From Metallyticus violacea (taxonomy: Eukaryota > Arthropoda > Insecta > Mantodea > Metallyticidae), in NCBI GenBank assembly GCA_030762175.1, contig CM060834.1:29786501-29850500 (forward strand): 64,000 bases of DNA. The letters are read 5' to 3'. Made by a program: the position numbers and the translations under genes. Below, piece by piece: positions 31,293-45,064 of the stretch. Positions within the stretch are counted from its first letter, which is position 1. The number at the start of each line of letters is the position of its first letter. The notes below the pieces were generated by a model. The model was not told the origin of the DNA and did no database searches. It saw only the letters and a program-made list of their open reading frames with translations.

Positions 31293-33092
31293 ATATAACT
31301 TAGCACAGCAATATATTATTTAAATAAACACGAAACCTTGAAATATTGTTATAACAAATATGCAATAATTAATCTGTTATCTGGGTACGAGCATTTTGTA
31401 TACCACTTAGGAAATAAATAAAGGGCCTTTAATGCTGTCGTAAATTGCATTAACAAACCACTGGGTTAAGAAATACATGTCATCTTTTCATTTAACAAAT
31501 TATAAAAGGAAACTTCAAGCCAATGTATCCAAAAGTGCACTAATAACATTACAAACAAATGTGTTAAAACGTCATTTTACCTAGATTTCTAGTTCTACCC
31601 GTTGGAGAAAGTTGCACGTATAAAAATTTGGAAGAAGAAGAAGAAGAAGAAGAAGAAGCCAAAACACCTACTCAGCCATCCTCCCCCCCCCCAGCCAATT
31701 AAATACAGTAAGCACCCTCGTATGGCAGTAAAGTCACCGAGTTTCTGAACATTTGATAATCTTGACAGTCAAAAGCAAATAAGTGATAGTCTGTGACTGA
31801 CGTGGCAATGACGTGGCCAAGTATAAGGAGTGAGGAAAGGCATTGGGGAACAAATGAATTGTGTGCAATACGTCTCTTACTTATTAAATTATAAAATAAT
31901 TTCCTTTTCATAAAAAATTGTGGACTTTGTGAATTGTTTGCATTATTAATATAAATTAGGTGAACAACATAAATATATACTGCAATAAGTAGATGTGTAT
32001 ATAAGTTCAAATGTTTGGTCTATTTTAAAAATTTTAGGTCCCCAAATTCGGCCTTTGGTCATGACAATAACTATAAACACTCAATGTGCTTCCTATATAG
32101 CAAAACCTTTGCTAGCATGACTATTTCCTCTTTATTATGCCAAGGCTTTACACAGCTTTGGCTGCGTGTATATTGTTAACAGTAAACAATACTTTATCTT
32201 TAATCTTTGACCGACTGAAAGAACATTTTGAATTTAATACAAATTTTTCGCCGAAATTGTAGCATAAATCTACTCTAGGGGGGTTTTATGCGATTTAACA
32301 AACCTATAGGTGCAGTGTAGGGAAGCTAACGTTAAATTAATAAATTTCTAAATTTATTAACAGACAATTTTTTTGAAAATTCGAACTGAAATCTGGGCGG
32401 AGAGAAAACTGACCACCCGCAGCCGGCAACTGTTGAACTTCTGGCGATTGTGTAGGACGCAAGATCCGGGGAAGCTTAAACAATACGCTCTGCTCTAGAA
32501 AGGTTGGGATTTGTATTGACGGAAGAGAGCGGAGGGAGAGGGCCAATGTGAGGTCAAAGAAAGGGTCACGGCTGGGAGGAGCATTCGTGACATGTTCTGT
32601 GTACGAGTCACGTCAAGCGCGTGGCCGTCACGTGCAGCTAGAAGATGCGTCCCACACTCGTGTTCCGATATCGCGATCGGCTACACTCGCATTCAGAAAA
32701 TGTCCAGCTTAGAAACTTAAAATTTTAAACACATTCAGTCTATCAGTGCGTTTGTTATCCATTGAAAACAGCACAGACCATAGATATTGCGAAACGCTTA
32801 GAAAATGTTTAATTCAACACTCGTGTTTTAAACTTCTTGCCAACTTCAATTGAAGGATTTAATGATGATTGTGTTAAAATGGAATAGTATACAGCGGATT
32901 AGGAAAATACTAGATAAAATCGTGAATGAACAAATTTTGTGATAAGTTTCAGAAAAAGTATATATACATTATGTTTGCTGTTAGTTTTATTACTATAGTT
33001 TAAAAACGTTAATATGAGACAAGAAGTTTAAAAATTAAAGAAAATATAATTTATTTTAACATTACTATCTGTATAGCGTTTTTATTTACAGA
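31293..33092. other. No recognisable gene; (GAA)n at 31627-31658
   Basis: AT-rich with a balanced, CpG-containing patch at 32390-32700. Several short ORFs (up to 103 codons, minus, 31699-32010) have no recognised domain. A C-run lies at 31682-31692. Confidence 0.4.
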
Positions 33093-33295
33093 CCGCCACG
33101 GGTGGCTGTGGTCGTTAAGGCGCGGACTCGTCCAGGTTTTCCTTTGTCTTTATAAATGACAAATGCCGGGGAAATACCCTAAATTTAGCCTGGAACGTTT
33201 CCCTCTTTAAGGCACAATGGGAGTTAGTTTTTGGCCAAAGAAGTTTTTACTTTATTTTATTTTTATTTGTTTATTTATTTATTTATTTAATTATT
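33093..33295 (+). mobile_element. SINE B, copy B3 with TTTA-rich tail
   Basis: Begins ccgccacgggtggctgtgg and gtcgttaaggcgcggactcg, the best preserved start of the family. It then jumps to tccaggttttcctttgtct, so the B-box and the ctccctgactgagg block are deleted. It continues with aaatgccggggaaataccc and agcctggaacgtttccc and decays into a TTTA/TTTTA tract (33248-33290). Confidence 0.82.
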
Positions 33296-35890
33296 TTGGT
33301 TGCTGCAAATAGTTCCTTGAACCTGTGGGGGTGCACAGAGAGCCAACCTTTGCATGTCTCCCTTCCTTTTGGGCTCTATAGATATTTAAAGAGCTCCTCG
33401 TGTCAGTTTAAATCACACTGTTCGCCAGCATACGTTTTTATAAAACAGCGTTTTTCTCAAAACTTCAATTTCACACATTCAAAATGTGCCGCACCTATAA
33501 GTTCTTGTTTACATTCATTAAAAATTTCCCAGAATGTGCAGAAACATTTATTGTAAATTAATATGGGGAAAAAACATGCTAACACCAATAATAATTAAAA
33601 AAATATATATTTCTATGAAAAAATTATTAATATAAAATATTATTATTTTTATAGATTAAAAATGATCACAGTTCACTCATCAAATTTATTTAAAGTATCT
33701 CTTAGTACACTTTTTGTATGTGGTTCAAAGCTTGAATTGCAAAAATGCTCACCAATTTTCTCAACTCATGAGAAACTTGGGACATATTGATTATGCGACA
33801 TATTTACGTAATAAAATTTAAGAAACAATTTATAACTCGCAAAGTATCAATTTGAATGAAATTTACAGCACATAAGACTAATGCAATAACAGTAAACGTT
33901 TAAGAAAAATTCATACAAAAATGTGTTGCCTCAGCAGTGAAAACGGGTGTTAAATACTATTTAAAATGTATTTACAGACACTTAATCGATAATTACGTGA
34001 AAACAAACCATCACTAAAGAAAGAGTAGGTCATCTAGTAAAAGTGAAACAAAGTCTTTAAGCCAATAATCTTAGAAAAATTAAAAAAAAAGTACAATGAT
34101 GTAAATAGGAATGGGATATATGCGTCATTACTGCACTCTTTTTCAGGTTATTTATTAAATCTGTACTTGGCTGAAGTCATCCAATTGTGACAATTGCACG
34201 TAAATTTAAAATATAATTATATAAGAATTGTTCGATAATTCTGTGCAAACTCTAAAGGTGGTAGCACTAGATTGTTTTCAATGTCACCTTGGCAAAGTGG
34301 TGAATGTACAGGGATGATATATATAAGCTTTAAGACAGTTACGATTTTCTTAAAATTGTAAACAAGCGTTCAAAATGGAGAAAAAGAAATGTGATGTATT
34401 ATTGAAACAAACCTTTTAAAGGAGTATTGCCTGCAGATACTATAGGGAAGCTGGACAAACATTTGGGCTAATCTGCACCCTCTCTTAGAATGGCGTATAA
34501 GTTTAAATGTGACCAAACCAGCACAACCAATGCGGACCCCTGCAAACGTACTGTCGAAGTAATTACTCTACATAAAATCCAAGATATAAGGCAAGTATAC
34601 CCGTCATCGACCCTTAGTGAACTTTATACTTATTTTTCAGACACTCTCAAGTATGGCTCTTATTAAATTATGTCGCTTTATTCGCAACATCCTCCCTGGA
34701 GATAAATCCCAAGTACGTGAGGTAAGGTTTCGCACTTAACTGCAGTGTTTGCTGTGGCTTGTGCTTGTGGAAGGGAAGGCACGCATCTTAAGCATCTCTC
34801 TCCACACGGAACTGCGAGTAGATAGACTGAATTGGCGGATGCAACTTCCGCAAACAATGCTGCAGCTTTCCTTTGGGATTTGTACACCGAGCTTCTAGTT
34901 CATGAAACCTGAGCTGTTCTCATTGTTGTTTTGTAGTTGAACTTCATATTTGTTCACAAAATACTTCAAATTAATTTCATAATATAGCACCTTATTTAAT
35001 TAAATACAAACAGCCATTTTCTTTAAAGCCAAACGACACAAGCTTCAATACTGGGGACGATTATTCATCTCTGAATCATTTATAGTTAATTTAAAGTTTT
35101 AATTTTACAGCACATGGGTGCCTAAAATGTATAAATGCTACGTCCGCAGTTTCATGTTACATCAAACAGCTGGTGAAATGATAAAAGTGCTGATTCAATG
35201 CAAATGAATGCAATGCCTACTCATTTTCATCAAGATATGTTCCCAACTTTGGGTGAATGTTTTGTTTCTTATGAACGGATACTCTCGGGAGTTTAAAAGT
35301 AAAACACCCTGTTAATATGAGCATGACAGCAGTCGTTGGAAATTTTAAGAACAGAAGAAAAATCATGATTTACTGTAGTGAGTACAAGTGACTACCAGGA
35401 ATATAGTAGGGGAAACAGATATCTCATTCCATAATGTAGAGAGCCCAGAAGTTAGGCAAAATTCATTTTCTATCTGGATGGATAAATATTTAAGAGTCAG
35501 ATAGAAATGAACATGCTTCGGTACATTTGGGGTCGATAGGACCAATTTTTATTTTGCCTTTTTGTCTATTTTGACTTCTGTTGTCTATTTTAAAGCTTAA
35601 AACCCTCTTTTGGATCGTTATGTATTTTTTCTGCGATTATTTACGCATTTTAAAAAAGCACATAAATGTATCGAAATGTAGCAGTTATAAAAATTAAATG
35701 GTATGTTCACCTCACAAAAATATCTATTGAGAATCTTGTTATACATTTATTTCTTTCCAACAGTCATAAAACTTTCTCCTCAACCCATTCACTAAGTTCT
35801 GTAAATAGCAGAACCTTCATTAGTGAAAGAAATGCGCGGTTACCTCGGGTATACGAATACCAGGAAATAAATAGGATGAGGGAAGTACTG
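33296..35890. other. No recognisable gene
   Basis: AT-rich to about 34600, then a balanced patch at 34660-34900 with a 69-codon minus ORF of no recognised family. No RNA-gene or transposon motif seen. Confidence 0.4.
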
Positions 35891-35895
35891 TTGTT

Positions 35896-36335
35896 TTGAA
35901 TAGTCCCGGCAAATCACCTGCGCGAGACAATTCTAGGGGATTTGTGGTGAGGGTGAATTCTCAGCTACATAAATATAACAAACAATTGCAAGCGAGAAAG
36001 ATGAGAGCGGTACAGCTGTGCAATAAACCGTCTCTACAATGGATCCAGTACGGAAGAAACAACTGCGCATCTTTTGCTCATTCGCCAGAACTATTGAAAA
36101 GTACTTTACTTTGTCTTGATCAACATTTCCATGATCTCCTGGAAGGTGAATGCTCTGTTGTAGCTGGTATGAGTACTTCCGAGTACTATTGTTTTAAATA
36201 TGCTTCAATCTCTTCAGTGGAAGTAGAACGTTCTTTTTTCACGATGAAAACCGTTCCCTCTGACAAGCAGCTGACTATGACAGTTGATAGCTTGAAAATA
36301 CATTTTGTTATTGCTTGTACCCAAGAAAAGTAAGC
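35896..36335 (+). pseudogene. hAT-like transposase C-terminal fragment
   Basis: The longest open frame in the window (145 codons). Residues about 95-145 read YYCFKYASISSVEVERSFFT, MKTVPSDKQLTMTVDSLKIH and FVIACTQEK. This is the hAT dimerisation domain (form FKYAP-x-x-S-x-DVERSFS-x-YK-x-LSDRR-x-x-x-T-x-x-NL-x-x-x-LVV-C). Residues 45-80 fit the preceding helix region. hAT enzymes cut and paste with 8 bp duplications and act as oligomers through this domain. The catalytic part lies upstream in the family and is not seen here (35660-35895 shows no match). It could also be the remnant of a domesticated hAT-derived host gene; a full gene is not visible. Confidence 0.8.
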
Positions 36336-37690
36336 TTAAGTGCTTTAATTGTGTGACAAAAATTATTAAGTATTTTAAATACCTATTTTCATTAATAATG
36401 AATGATATTACTTTCCGTTTTCACTTTTAATAAACAGCTATTTTAATGACATTACTTCCTATTTTATATGCCTTTTTGTCTGCCTGTTTTAACCAAAATA
36501 AATGCCTGAACATCCTGTCTGAGAACTGTTCATAAAGTTTTAATTAAAGAATTGATGATTAAAGAAATAAATGCAGGAATGCTGACACAAACAGATTTCT
36601 TAATTTGGATGAATCGTGGGTCCATAAATTTCTGAAAATAAAATGCAAAATCATGCTGGCTGTTTTTGGGACATAAAGTATTTTTGGTAATTATTTGCAC
36701 AGAGAAGCCATATAACCAGGCAGTCATGGTGAGCTGAGCTTTTTGTTTGGGGCTATACTCGAAGTCAGAGTGCAGGGTTTGAACTTCCGAAACACCCTGT
36801 TTACCACCAGAGCTAACTCCTAGCGACTTTATGCTATTTCCAAAAATGTTCAAGTTACAACATTTTTGTTAAATTATGAAGTCATGTAAGCCTTCTAAGA
36901 AGCTGGAAAAATGTAAGCGTATTGGTGGAAGAGGTGATTCAATCTTTAACGAAAGTATATTGAAAAGAGAGACAATCATGAACAGTTCATATCAAACTGT
37001 ATACTTCCAATGCAACTTGGTATAACGTCTGTTGCCTGTGACTGTCTCTTGCTCTAAGCCTATAGCGACGTTAGTCTTTAACGCTTATAGTTATGGCGTG
37101 TGATTCAACGTACCGGTAATTGCTTAGTACTAGGAGATTTGGTGCAAGAATTGCTCACAAATTCTTAATGGATTACTACAGATTTCTGAAGTTCTATCTG
37201 GACGATATGATGACCAAAATGTTAAATTTTTGGGGTAAGAATTGTTAATTCTCATAGCACAACAAACCATAAATTGAGACATTAAAAATGTAATTTTATC
37301 AATATGTTTGTGGAATACGTTTCATATTCCCACACAATAATTTCATCTCATGCGTTGTCATATTGTAATAATTTCTTAAGACTTCCAAAGATCAGTCTCA
37401 ATTGATGACGGGCATACCGCAGTACACTGTGGAGATATCTATTGTCAAAGTTACGGTACAGAACGGAGAGCTGCTTCATCGTTGGAGGATATAAGACACG
37501 TGCTTGAAAAACTTTTTATAAAACGAGGACCACAATGCAAGAAAATTGGGAAGACCATGAATCAATCATAATTTCTATCGTGCGTTGGTCAAAGCATTGC
37601 AGTCGGCGTATGTCTGAAGAAACCAGCGTGCATTTGTGGTAAACATAATTTAATGACAGCTTTTTTTCACAGATAAATCCTCCCTGAATT
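36336..37690. other. No recognisable gene
   Basis: AT-rich; a 107-codon minus ORF (36530-36853) shows no recognised family. A patch at 37380-37680 has weak similarity in one frame to nothing I can name. Confidence 0.4.
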
Positions 37691-37694
37691 GATA

Positions 37695-38310
37695 CTCTCG
37701 GATTACATTAAATGTTTGCGTTATTGATGATGACCCAAACTATCTGAACAACGGTTGATAGCCGGACGAATACGATAGGGTAAAAGGCAGAACATGCGAC
37801 TTTTGGGTTGGGAGATACCAGACGAATATATCCAAAGACACTTCATTCAGAGAAATCAACAGTATGGACCGCAATATCCAAACAAGATAAATTATTATAT
37901 CCATTTTGTGGAAGATTACAACTATTACTGCTGCAGTGAACAGGGACAAATGATTAAACATTTCAGGTTGATTTTCAGGTGTTTTGTGACCTGTATGGTT
38001 TGGAATTTGAACAGTAAGACGAAATAAATTCACGTTTGGCTAGTACTTAAGCAAATCTTCCCAGGTAGAATTGTGTCGTATTGCACAGAAATTTCCCTGC
38101 CCAATCAGCAGTTCCGATATCACGTTATGTCACGCTTTTTTGTGGCTCATGTTGAAAGAACAGCTTTATACCAAAACCCATAAATATGCAGCAGCTTTAC
38201 AACATCACTGAGTCTGTTATCAGGGCTATAACAACGGACCAGCGTTCCAACATGGCCAATATAATGGTTTCAGGAATGGAATCGTTGTGCGCAATGAAGG
38301 GAGTGTAACG
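37695..38310 (+). pseudogene. IS630/Tc1-mariner-like transposase C-terminal remnant
   Basis: Reads about LKQIFPGRIVSYCTEISLP (38048-38105), then after shifts SDITLCHAFLWLMLKEQLYT (about 38110-38175) and FQHGQYNGFRNGIVVRNEGS (38245-38305). These follow the family order FPGR-I-S-x-x-x-x-I-WP, S-DLTP-DFFLWGYLKE-VY and RVW-NM-FR-x-x-V-x-x-x-G. The third acidic residue region is broken. The segment before 38040 is too decayed to align reliably. A different copy from those at 14955, 16860 and 57960. Confidence 0.55.
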
Positions 38311-39720
38311 AATCAGCCGATCAAACTATTCTTTTCGTTCAGTTATTTACTTATTCTACACCGTTTGGCGTACCCTATACATTTTACATACAGTAAACAC
38401 AGGCATTTTAAAACAATAAAATTACTGCATGTAAGCCGTAAAAATATCGCTGCAATTGCTCCCACGGTCAACAGAAGTGTGCACCCTGAATATTTACCAA
38501 CAAAGATACATCATTTGACTTAGCAGGAGTCTACTGTATGGGAGAGTTCATTAATGGATCACTGTGTGTACGGTCATACTTAATGACAGACTCAATTCAT
38601 GTAGGTTCCAGTTAAATAATAACAAGTCATCTATCAAATACATGTCTGGATGAGTGAAACTTAATATAGTTTGAAGAGTACCTCAAATTTTTAACGGAAA
38701 ATTCTGAAATGGTGCTAATAATTACAAAAAGCAGGGATTCTCTGCATACGAAGCAACAGCGCGAGTGACCGATACTTGTATGGCTCTTCTTTGTGCTATT
38801 AAGTATATTTTCATAAATACGAGTATCTTTATTAGCCCCTTATTCTTTATGTTCTAAAGACATATTTTCTGAATTAGCTTGATTAATATTTTATAACAAT
38901 TACTCAAGCAAGTATCTTCATTGGAAAACAATGCCATGCTATTGTCGGTAGTATCTTCCAGTTCCTTCATGTATTAAGATGGATTAAATATTAATAGCTG
39001 TGTACAATGCAAAATTTCAAAGGAGTTATTTTTGCATTTCGGGTTTATCTTCAGGATGTATTAAACTTATTTAAAGAAAGTAGCATTCTCCTTAAATTTT
39101 AAAATAATTATAAGGGCAGTTTCATCAAAAGTCGTGTAAACAACATTAACGATGTTTATATTGAGTATTTAGCTCATGAATCAGTGACCAAACCCTAATA
39201 AGAGTAGCCGGAATTCCAACCAATCACAGCTTATCGTCATAGATTTTATTTGTTTCCATTTTATCAATTTCATTTATGGAATTTAAGTGCAATTGTTTTT
39301 AAGCAAATTCATCAGAACAGCGCACTGAATTTCTTTATAGCTTCTTTGGCCTAAATACCAGTGTACACTAGAAGTCAATGATTAACTAGGTGGGCAATTG
39401 AAAATGTTTTGGTGACACGTCAAATGCATAAATTGTAATTATAATTCAAAGTTCTGAGCCAAAAAATATTAAACGAAATAGAATAATGTATGGAAGCAGT
39501 TTAACCCATATCTTTTGATTTTCAAAATTATGTCATTTATTAATAATTATACTTTTAATTAGAATTATAAGTTATCATGCTCAATTACCTTCAATTTGTT
39601 ACAACAGAATTTAAATAAAAAAAAATAAAACAGTATATTGCATAAATCGATTTGATTTCGACTTTCATCTGTTCGACTGTTAACGGAAATTAAAATGTCG
39701 GATTGGACATTCATAACTAA
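38311..39720. other. No recognisable gene
   Basis: AT-rich; short ORFs only, nothing recognised. Confidence 0.45.
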
Positions 39721-39724
39721 AAAC

Positions 39725-40135
39725 GCAATTTATGGATATTGTGGCATATAGGGGGATGGCAATGCGCAGAAATGCATTGTAAGATTAACTTCGTTAAGAA
39801 GCAGAAATGACGGTTGGGAAAGATTGCTTGTATGCGAGAAAAATTAAGAGTCTGTGCACGCGTGTCCGTGGTGAAGCGATAGTATTTTAACGGCTTTCTT
39901 AAAAAGACGAGTGTATAAGCTTGAAGAGAGCGAAGGTCGCACCTTTGGTCCCAAAGATGGTCACTTCAAGTTCATAATAAATTTACACTTTAAAGAATTG
40001 TTTGGTTGTAGAGCATATCTTGATTGATTATCCCCTTGTTTTATTTAAGTTTTATTAGGGATGGGTAGGGTTCTTCTGGATAGCGTTGCAGCTACGTTCC
40101 TTAACCGGCCCATGGACGATGAATGATTGCAGAAT
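39725..40135 (+). repeat. Interspersed repeat D, copy 1
   Basis: Aligns with 45912-46330 in the same orientation. Shared blocks are attgtggcatat followed by a G run, gcattgtaag/gcattgtagt, aatgacggttggga against gtgacggttgggat, a gaggaaaa/gagaaaaat block, and at the far end ttttatt..gggatg(g/a)gtagg with agctacgttcc/agctacgctcc. Divergence is high in the middle. Unknown type, non-coding. Confidence 0.65.
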
Positions 40136-40334
40136 AATAATTATCCGGTAGGCTTAAGATAATTCAATTTATTGCTCGTTAATTTATGATAAAACCTGAA
40201 ACTCTCGCTATATTACTGTAGATAATACGATAGATCAACAAACAAAATTTAATTGTTATAATGAAAATAACAGAAATTTTAAATGTAAAGACACCAACAT
40301 ACAATTACACAAATATGTAAAATTAATTAATTAA

Positions 40335-41035
40335 TTTGCATCACGACCTCAATTATTGCTCCACACCTCCTTGGCATTGAAGAAATGTGATGAAGGGTTT
40401 TGTCTTTCTCGATATTATGACAATGATGACGAGGCACGAATCGACGCCGATTTCATTATCGTCCAAAATCTGTTGAAGGGAATCCCACAGATGTTCGATT
40501 GTAAAAGAATTTAGAACCGCGCTTCAGCAATTGTAAGAACCACAGGCTGCAAAACACCTTGAATGTACCTGTTTGCTTTCATTGTTCCAGAAATCAAAGC
40601 GAGATCATTCTTTCTCCCCTGGCCATGATGATAACTCCTTTGAACTTGTGAACTTTCTGCATATACCTCAATCTCTCTGTTTTACCTGCCATCTCCATAT
40701 GCTTATTCTCTTGGAATTTGAATGCAGACCGAAGCGTCATTCATCTGTGAAAAGAACCATGCACTACGTCGTGTCCGGTTTCCACAGGGAATCGTTGGAT
40801 GACGGAATGAACAGTTTATTTCTAAAATAGTTAAATATGCAACATTCGGCATGCACCTCTTAACAGGACAGCAATTGACCTCTTTTCTTCCAGGGTTCTT
40901 AGGCACAGAAATCTGTCTTGTACAACAATTGTAATCCTTGGTTTACTTGGGTGTTGTTCTTCTGGACAGCCAGATTCTTGGTACCACCTCCCAATCACTA
41001 TAAATATTTCATCTCGACTTAAATATGTCGTTGAT
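40335..41035 (-). pseudogene. Tc1-like transposase remnant (minus)
   Basis: On the minus strand, VIGRWYQESGCPEEQHPSKP (about 41000-40940) matches the second HTH and GRP linker. VLFTDECRFGLHSNSKRISI (about 40755-40690) is the first catalytic box with Asp and Glu kept. ISGTMKANRYIQGVLQPVV (about 40605-40550) leads to the second box, which is lost. TIEHLWDSLQQILDD (about 40500-40455) contains the final Glu. SMPRRCGAIIEV (about 40375-40340) is the C-terminal Tc1 motif. Many indels; dead. It has the most complete domain order of the Tc1-type relics in the window. Confidence 0.82.
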
Positions 41036-43210
41036 CATTCGCTTCATTTATTAAAAACGTCTTTTACTGTTTATCCCAATATTTTAATAGAGAAAAGTTG
41101 TTGTCTTCTATATTGAAAATCAACTTATATACTTTTTGTATAAATTAAAAGTATAATTGACTTCAATGATAACTAGTTGGTAGAGAAATGAAAAAAAAAA
41201 AAAATAATAACAACACCTGTTTATTACCTACCTACCTACCTTTATTTATTTATTTGTTTATTTTACTTGTATAGATATATAAAGAATTTTATTTAAAAGT
41301 TGTGATGTGCATTAAACATTTTGATATGTACATTTATTACAACCTCGATTTTTAAAACGAACTAAAGCAGTCCTTTGATGCAAACATATTTTAAAACAGT
41401 ATATCGTCATGGCAACCAATTACCACGAACGTGCTTTACATTCTACTTTCATTTTGCGCTACTGGATGGCGACTTTTATTTGGTCTTTTTATATCCTTGG
41501 ATGATGCATGAGCACCGTATTTTATTAGGACATTTTAGCGTCGAAAAATGCGAGTTATTTCGTATGCTCTCGTGTGAGGCGGAAATGTGGCTTGAATATG
41601 GGGGTCATACAGTCAACGTCATAACGGCTCTAGGGAGGATACAAGTTGTTTACGACCACAGCTGCTGACAGATTTTCCTGCTGTACATGGCAATAAGCAT
41701 ACACGGAAATGGTGCCAAAAATAGGAGAGGATCTATCCTGCTAAACAAGGTTCAAGAGAAAATACACAGCTCTAAACACACACCTACTGTTTTGTAACTA
41801 CTGTGGCATAATTTCTGTTTAACCAAGGTATTTGTTGCTCAAATGGGATGAATGCCAAATTGAAGCTACACGCTACAGTTCACATATTTTATCATTAACA
41901 AAGCTATAGTTGAAAACAATGCGACGATTTGACAATAGCTGGACAGTATGAGCTGAAAATGTGCATAGCGTTAATCTCTTTATAACTGACTTTATATTTG
42001 TTTCCACATACTATTTATAAACCATGTCTTTATAATTCACAACTTATTTGTAAATAAAGTTTTACTGCATGAAAGAAACATACTGAATTAAACATGTTAA
42101 AAGTAAGGGAAATTAGCATAGTGCGTGATCTTAAGGGATAAAATTACTATGCATTTCATTACATTTAGTTATACAATTCTGTCGGTGTAGAACAACATTG
42201 AAAACACTGTGCAATTAAATTAATCAGATTTTTCCTAAAATACCCTCCATTTGATAACAAAAACAAAATAATCTTTTAAAAGCACACGTATAAGCAATAA
42301 TAGTATTAAGAGAGTTAAAGGCTTTAGTTCCATATCTCGCCCCTCAAAGTCGATTTTGGGGATTAAAAATTTATACATTCATTGTCAGTTATTCTCTCCT
42401 TAGTTGCTATTAAAGACACTATTGTCTGTCTTTAGATGTTTCTAAAAATACACAGAGCGAGTCAAGACCTTGCAGCCTTGTTTGCTAAGCTTTATGTGTA
42501 CTGGTTCCAACGTTAGACACATGACGCTGCATTGTCCTCGCCGTGTATCTCTGTGTGTATTCGATGCATGTGTATTGCAAGCGACCACGTCTATGTCTTC
42601 CCTGTGTTGACCGACATAAAACGTACTTAAGAACCATTCGCTGCTTTTGGTCAAATGCTACACAGGCCTGAAACATTTGGCATAGTTGGACAGGTACTAT
42701 GAATTAATCAGGTTCAGGGAAGATACCTTCTGTAATATGCCCCAAGATAATTTGCACAATAAATTTATAATACCACACCATAATTGTTAAATGTTCCTAA
42801 TACCTACGATTTCTTCATGCCTCCCTAAGGAAGGGTCAGAGAATGTAATTATTTAATAAAAAATGTTCCTATTTGTGATATCTAGCTCTTCTGCGAATTT
42901 GTTGCAGAAGTGCCGACTCATCCGGTATAAGATAAATAAAGTTTCCATAGTATTCCACTTACATTTAGGAACTGATGTGCAAAGAAACTGACTCCAGATA
43001 ACGCGGGAAGTATATAGACATTGTGTGGGAATTCGCCATCTAAAAAGACGGAAAAAAAAAACAAACCATAATAACATTAACTTCAATATAATATTAAGGT
43101 ATAATAACAATATATGCTGCTGAAATACGGTTCCTACATTATAGTGAATAATGGAATAATTCCAGTAGTGAAAAAGCTCATTTATGCTATCATTTCAGTC
43201 ATCCCAAGAG
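41036..43210. other. No recognisable gene
   Basis: AT-rich. A 97-codon plus ORF at 41375-41668 (His/Phe/Tyr-rich) and short minus ORFs at 42442-42676 were read and match no family I know. An A run lies at 41191-41204. Confidence 0.4.
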
Positions 43211-43214
43211 CCTA

Positions 43215-43465
43215 CATCCAAGATCGCGGGTTGAATCCCGGCCACGATCGATGGATTTTTTCGGGTATAAAAATCCTAAGTATGATTTCCTTCGGAAGGG
43301 AAGTAAAACCGTGGATCCCGGATCGTAGATTTACGGCACTTAAAAGAACCTCAAGCCTGAAAGAAGAGACCTCTGAGCAAAATTTATCGGCCGTTTCACG
43401 CTCTGAATTGAATGGGTCGCTGATGACCTGAGATGTTAAAGAGCGTCCATAAATAAACCAAACCA
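43215..43465 (+). mobile_element. SINE A, copy A3 (5' truncated)
   Basis: Starts inside the tRNA-like head at about ccaagatcgcgggttgaatc (B box retained, A box missing). It then carries the full body: ttcgggtataaaaatcc, ccttcggaagggaagtaaa, gtagatttacggcac, aaaagaacctcaagcctg, atttatcggccgtttcacg and gctgatgacctgagatg. The end is gttaaagagcgtccataaat and aaacc. The two ORFs over it (plus and minus, 93-105 codons) recur over other copies and are incidental. Confidence 0.9.
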
Positions 43466-45060
43466 ACAACAGGTCTATACCTATAGTATTCAATCCACAA
43501 TCTACTGTCGCAATTAAAAAGCAAATAATTGTGAAAGAATAGCTGTTACAGTGATTGAAAATTGAATTGAATTATACCAGAATGTGAGACTGCAGGTGGA
43601 CACCATTCCAATAGTTCTCATCGTGAAATAAAACTAATACTATAAGCATGTTATTATTCATCAAAGCTGTAGGAGTAGAAACGAGAGAGAGAGAGGAGTT
43701 TGATAATCGACGGAACCGAGACTAGCGCGACATTAGCCCAGCGTGACTTGCGTTCAGCTGCGGACGCAGGCAAAAATAACTCTTTGTTTCTAGTTATTAA
43801 ATATAATATTCTGATTTGTATTTTAAGTATTTAAATTATAATTATTATGTAAAGAAAATTACTATAGTTATTTCAAACTAAAATTATTTAATTGCAACAC
43901 ATCTTTCCCTCCAAAACTGAGGCGCAACTATTGTTTATGCGAAACGACTATTCCATCCTGTATCGCATCGTTGTAGTCATGGATTTTTAATACTAGGAAT
44001 AAATTCCACAGCAATTTAATTTGTTCGCATGGGCATCATATACTATTCGCGCAGTGGTCGCTTTAACAAGTACATTGATGAATGCAAAAAACCCCTTTAT
44101 TTGATTTTTTCAATTACTGCCTACCGAGACTAATGAAGCATGAATTCAGCCTTAAATGAACGTTTAATTGAAACAGAACGGAAGATTTCTGTTATTCACG
44201 TACGTTTTCAAAGGTAACAGGGCATTTTTGATGGGATGTGCATAATTTTAAGTTATAGCGGCAACCTTGTTGGACTTGTTAATTGGCATGAATGTAAATT
44301 TTAACTCGGCTGTATTACTAAAGGTGAGATTTGCATAATAAACGCTGGAAAGTTAAAACTAACAATTACAGAACGCTCAGTGCTGCAAGGAAATGAATTG
44401 AACTACGCCTACTATTGCAACAGAAAAATAATAATCATATGCAGCAAAATATCTATCTTACTGCAACGTCCAGGGATATTAATTGTTTAGGAATAAACAA
44501 ACATTCCAAAAATGACTGCCGAAATAATTGTAAAATTTATATGCTTATAAACATTTCTTCTCCAAAAATTACAGGTCCTCGTGTTTTTCACAAGCTCAAT
44601 ATTTATTCCGCAGCACGTAATATCAATTTTCGAATAGCTCATATTAAATTTTACACAAATTTATAAAGCGTAAAAATACGTCCACTTTTATAAAATCTTT
44701 TAAACTTTAAGATTATATAAAATACAAACCCCCATACAATATTGTTTAGAAGTTCAAACATAGCAATGCTTGGTCTCTAGTTTTAAAATTATTAATGATA
44801 TATTCAAATTAATTTCTAAGATTTCATGTATACAATGCGTCGCAGTCAACCATCGGCCGCATGTGCATGCGCCGCAACGGCCGGCCAAATTCATGTGTAA
44901 TCTTTTCGCTCAATGTCATATTTCAGGCGCAAAGTGTTTTGTGCTACTTTGTTATTTTATGCGAATTATGATTTACAATATTCAGATGCCACTCTACAAA
45001 TTAACAATAGAACAGACAATATTTGCATATTGTCTTGAAAACAATCTTGTAGCGCAATTT
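43466..45060. other. No recognisable gene
   Basis: AT-rich; a GAGA patch lies at 43682-43696. Several ORFs of 80-98 codons at 44415-45066 show no recognised domain. Confidence 0.4.
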
Positions 45061-45064
45061 GAAT

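Noticed and set aside
43114..43493. ORFs of 93-105 codons, also seen at 46822-47145
   Set aside because: They recur because SINE A copies share sequence; they are not genes.
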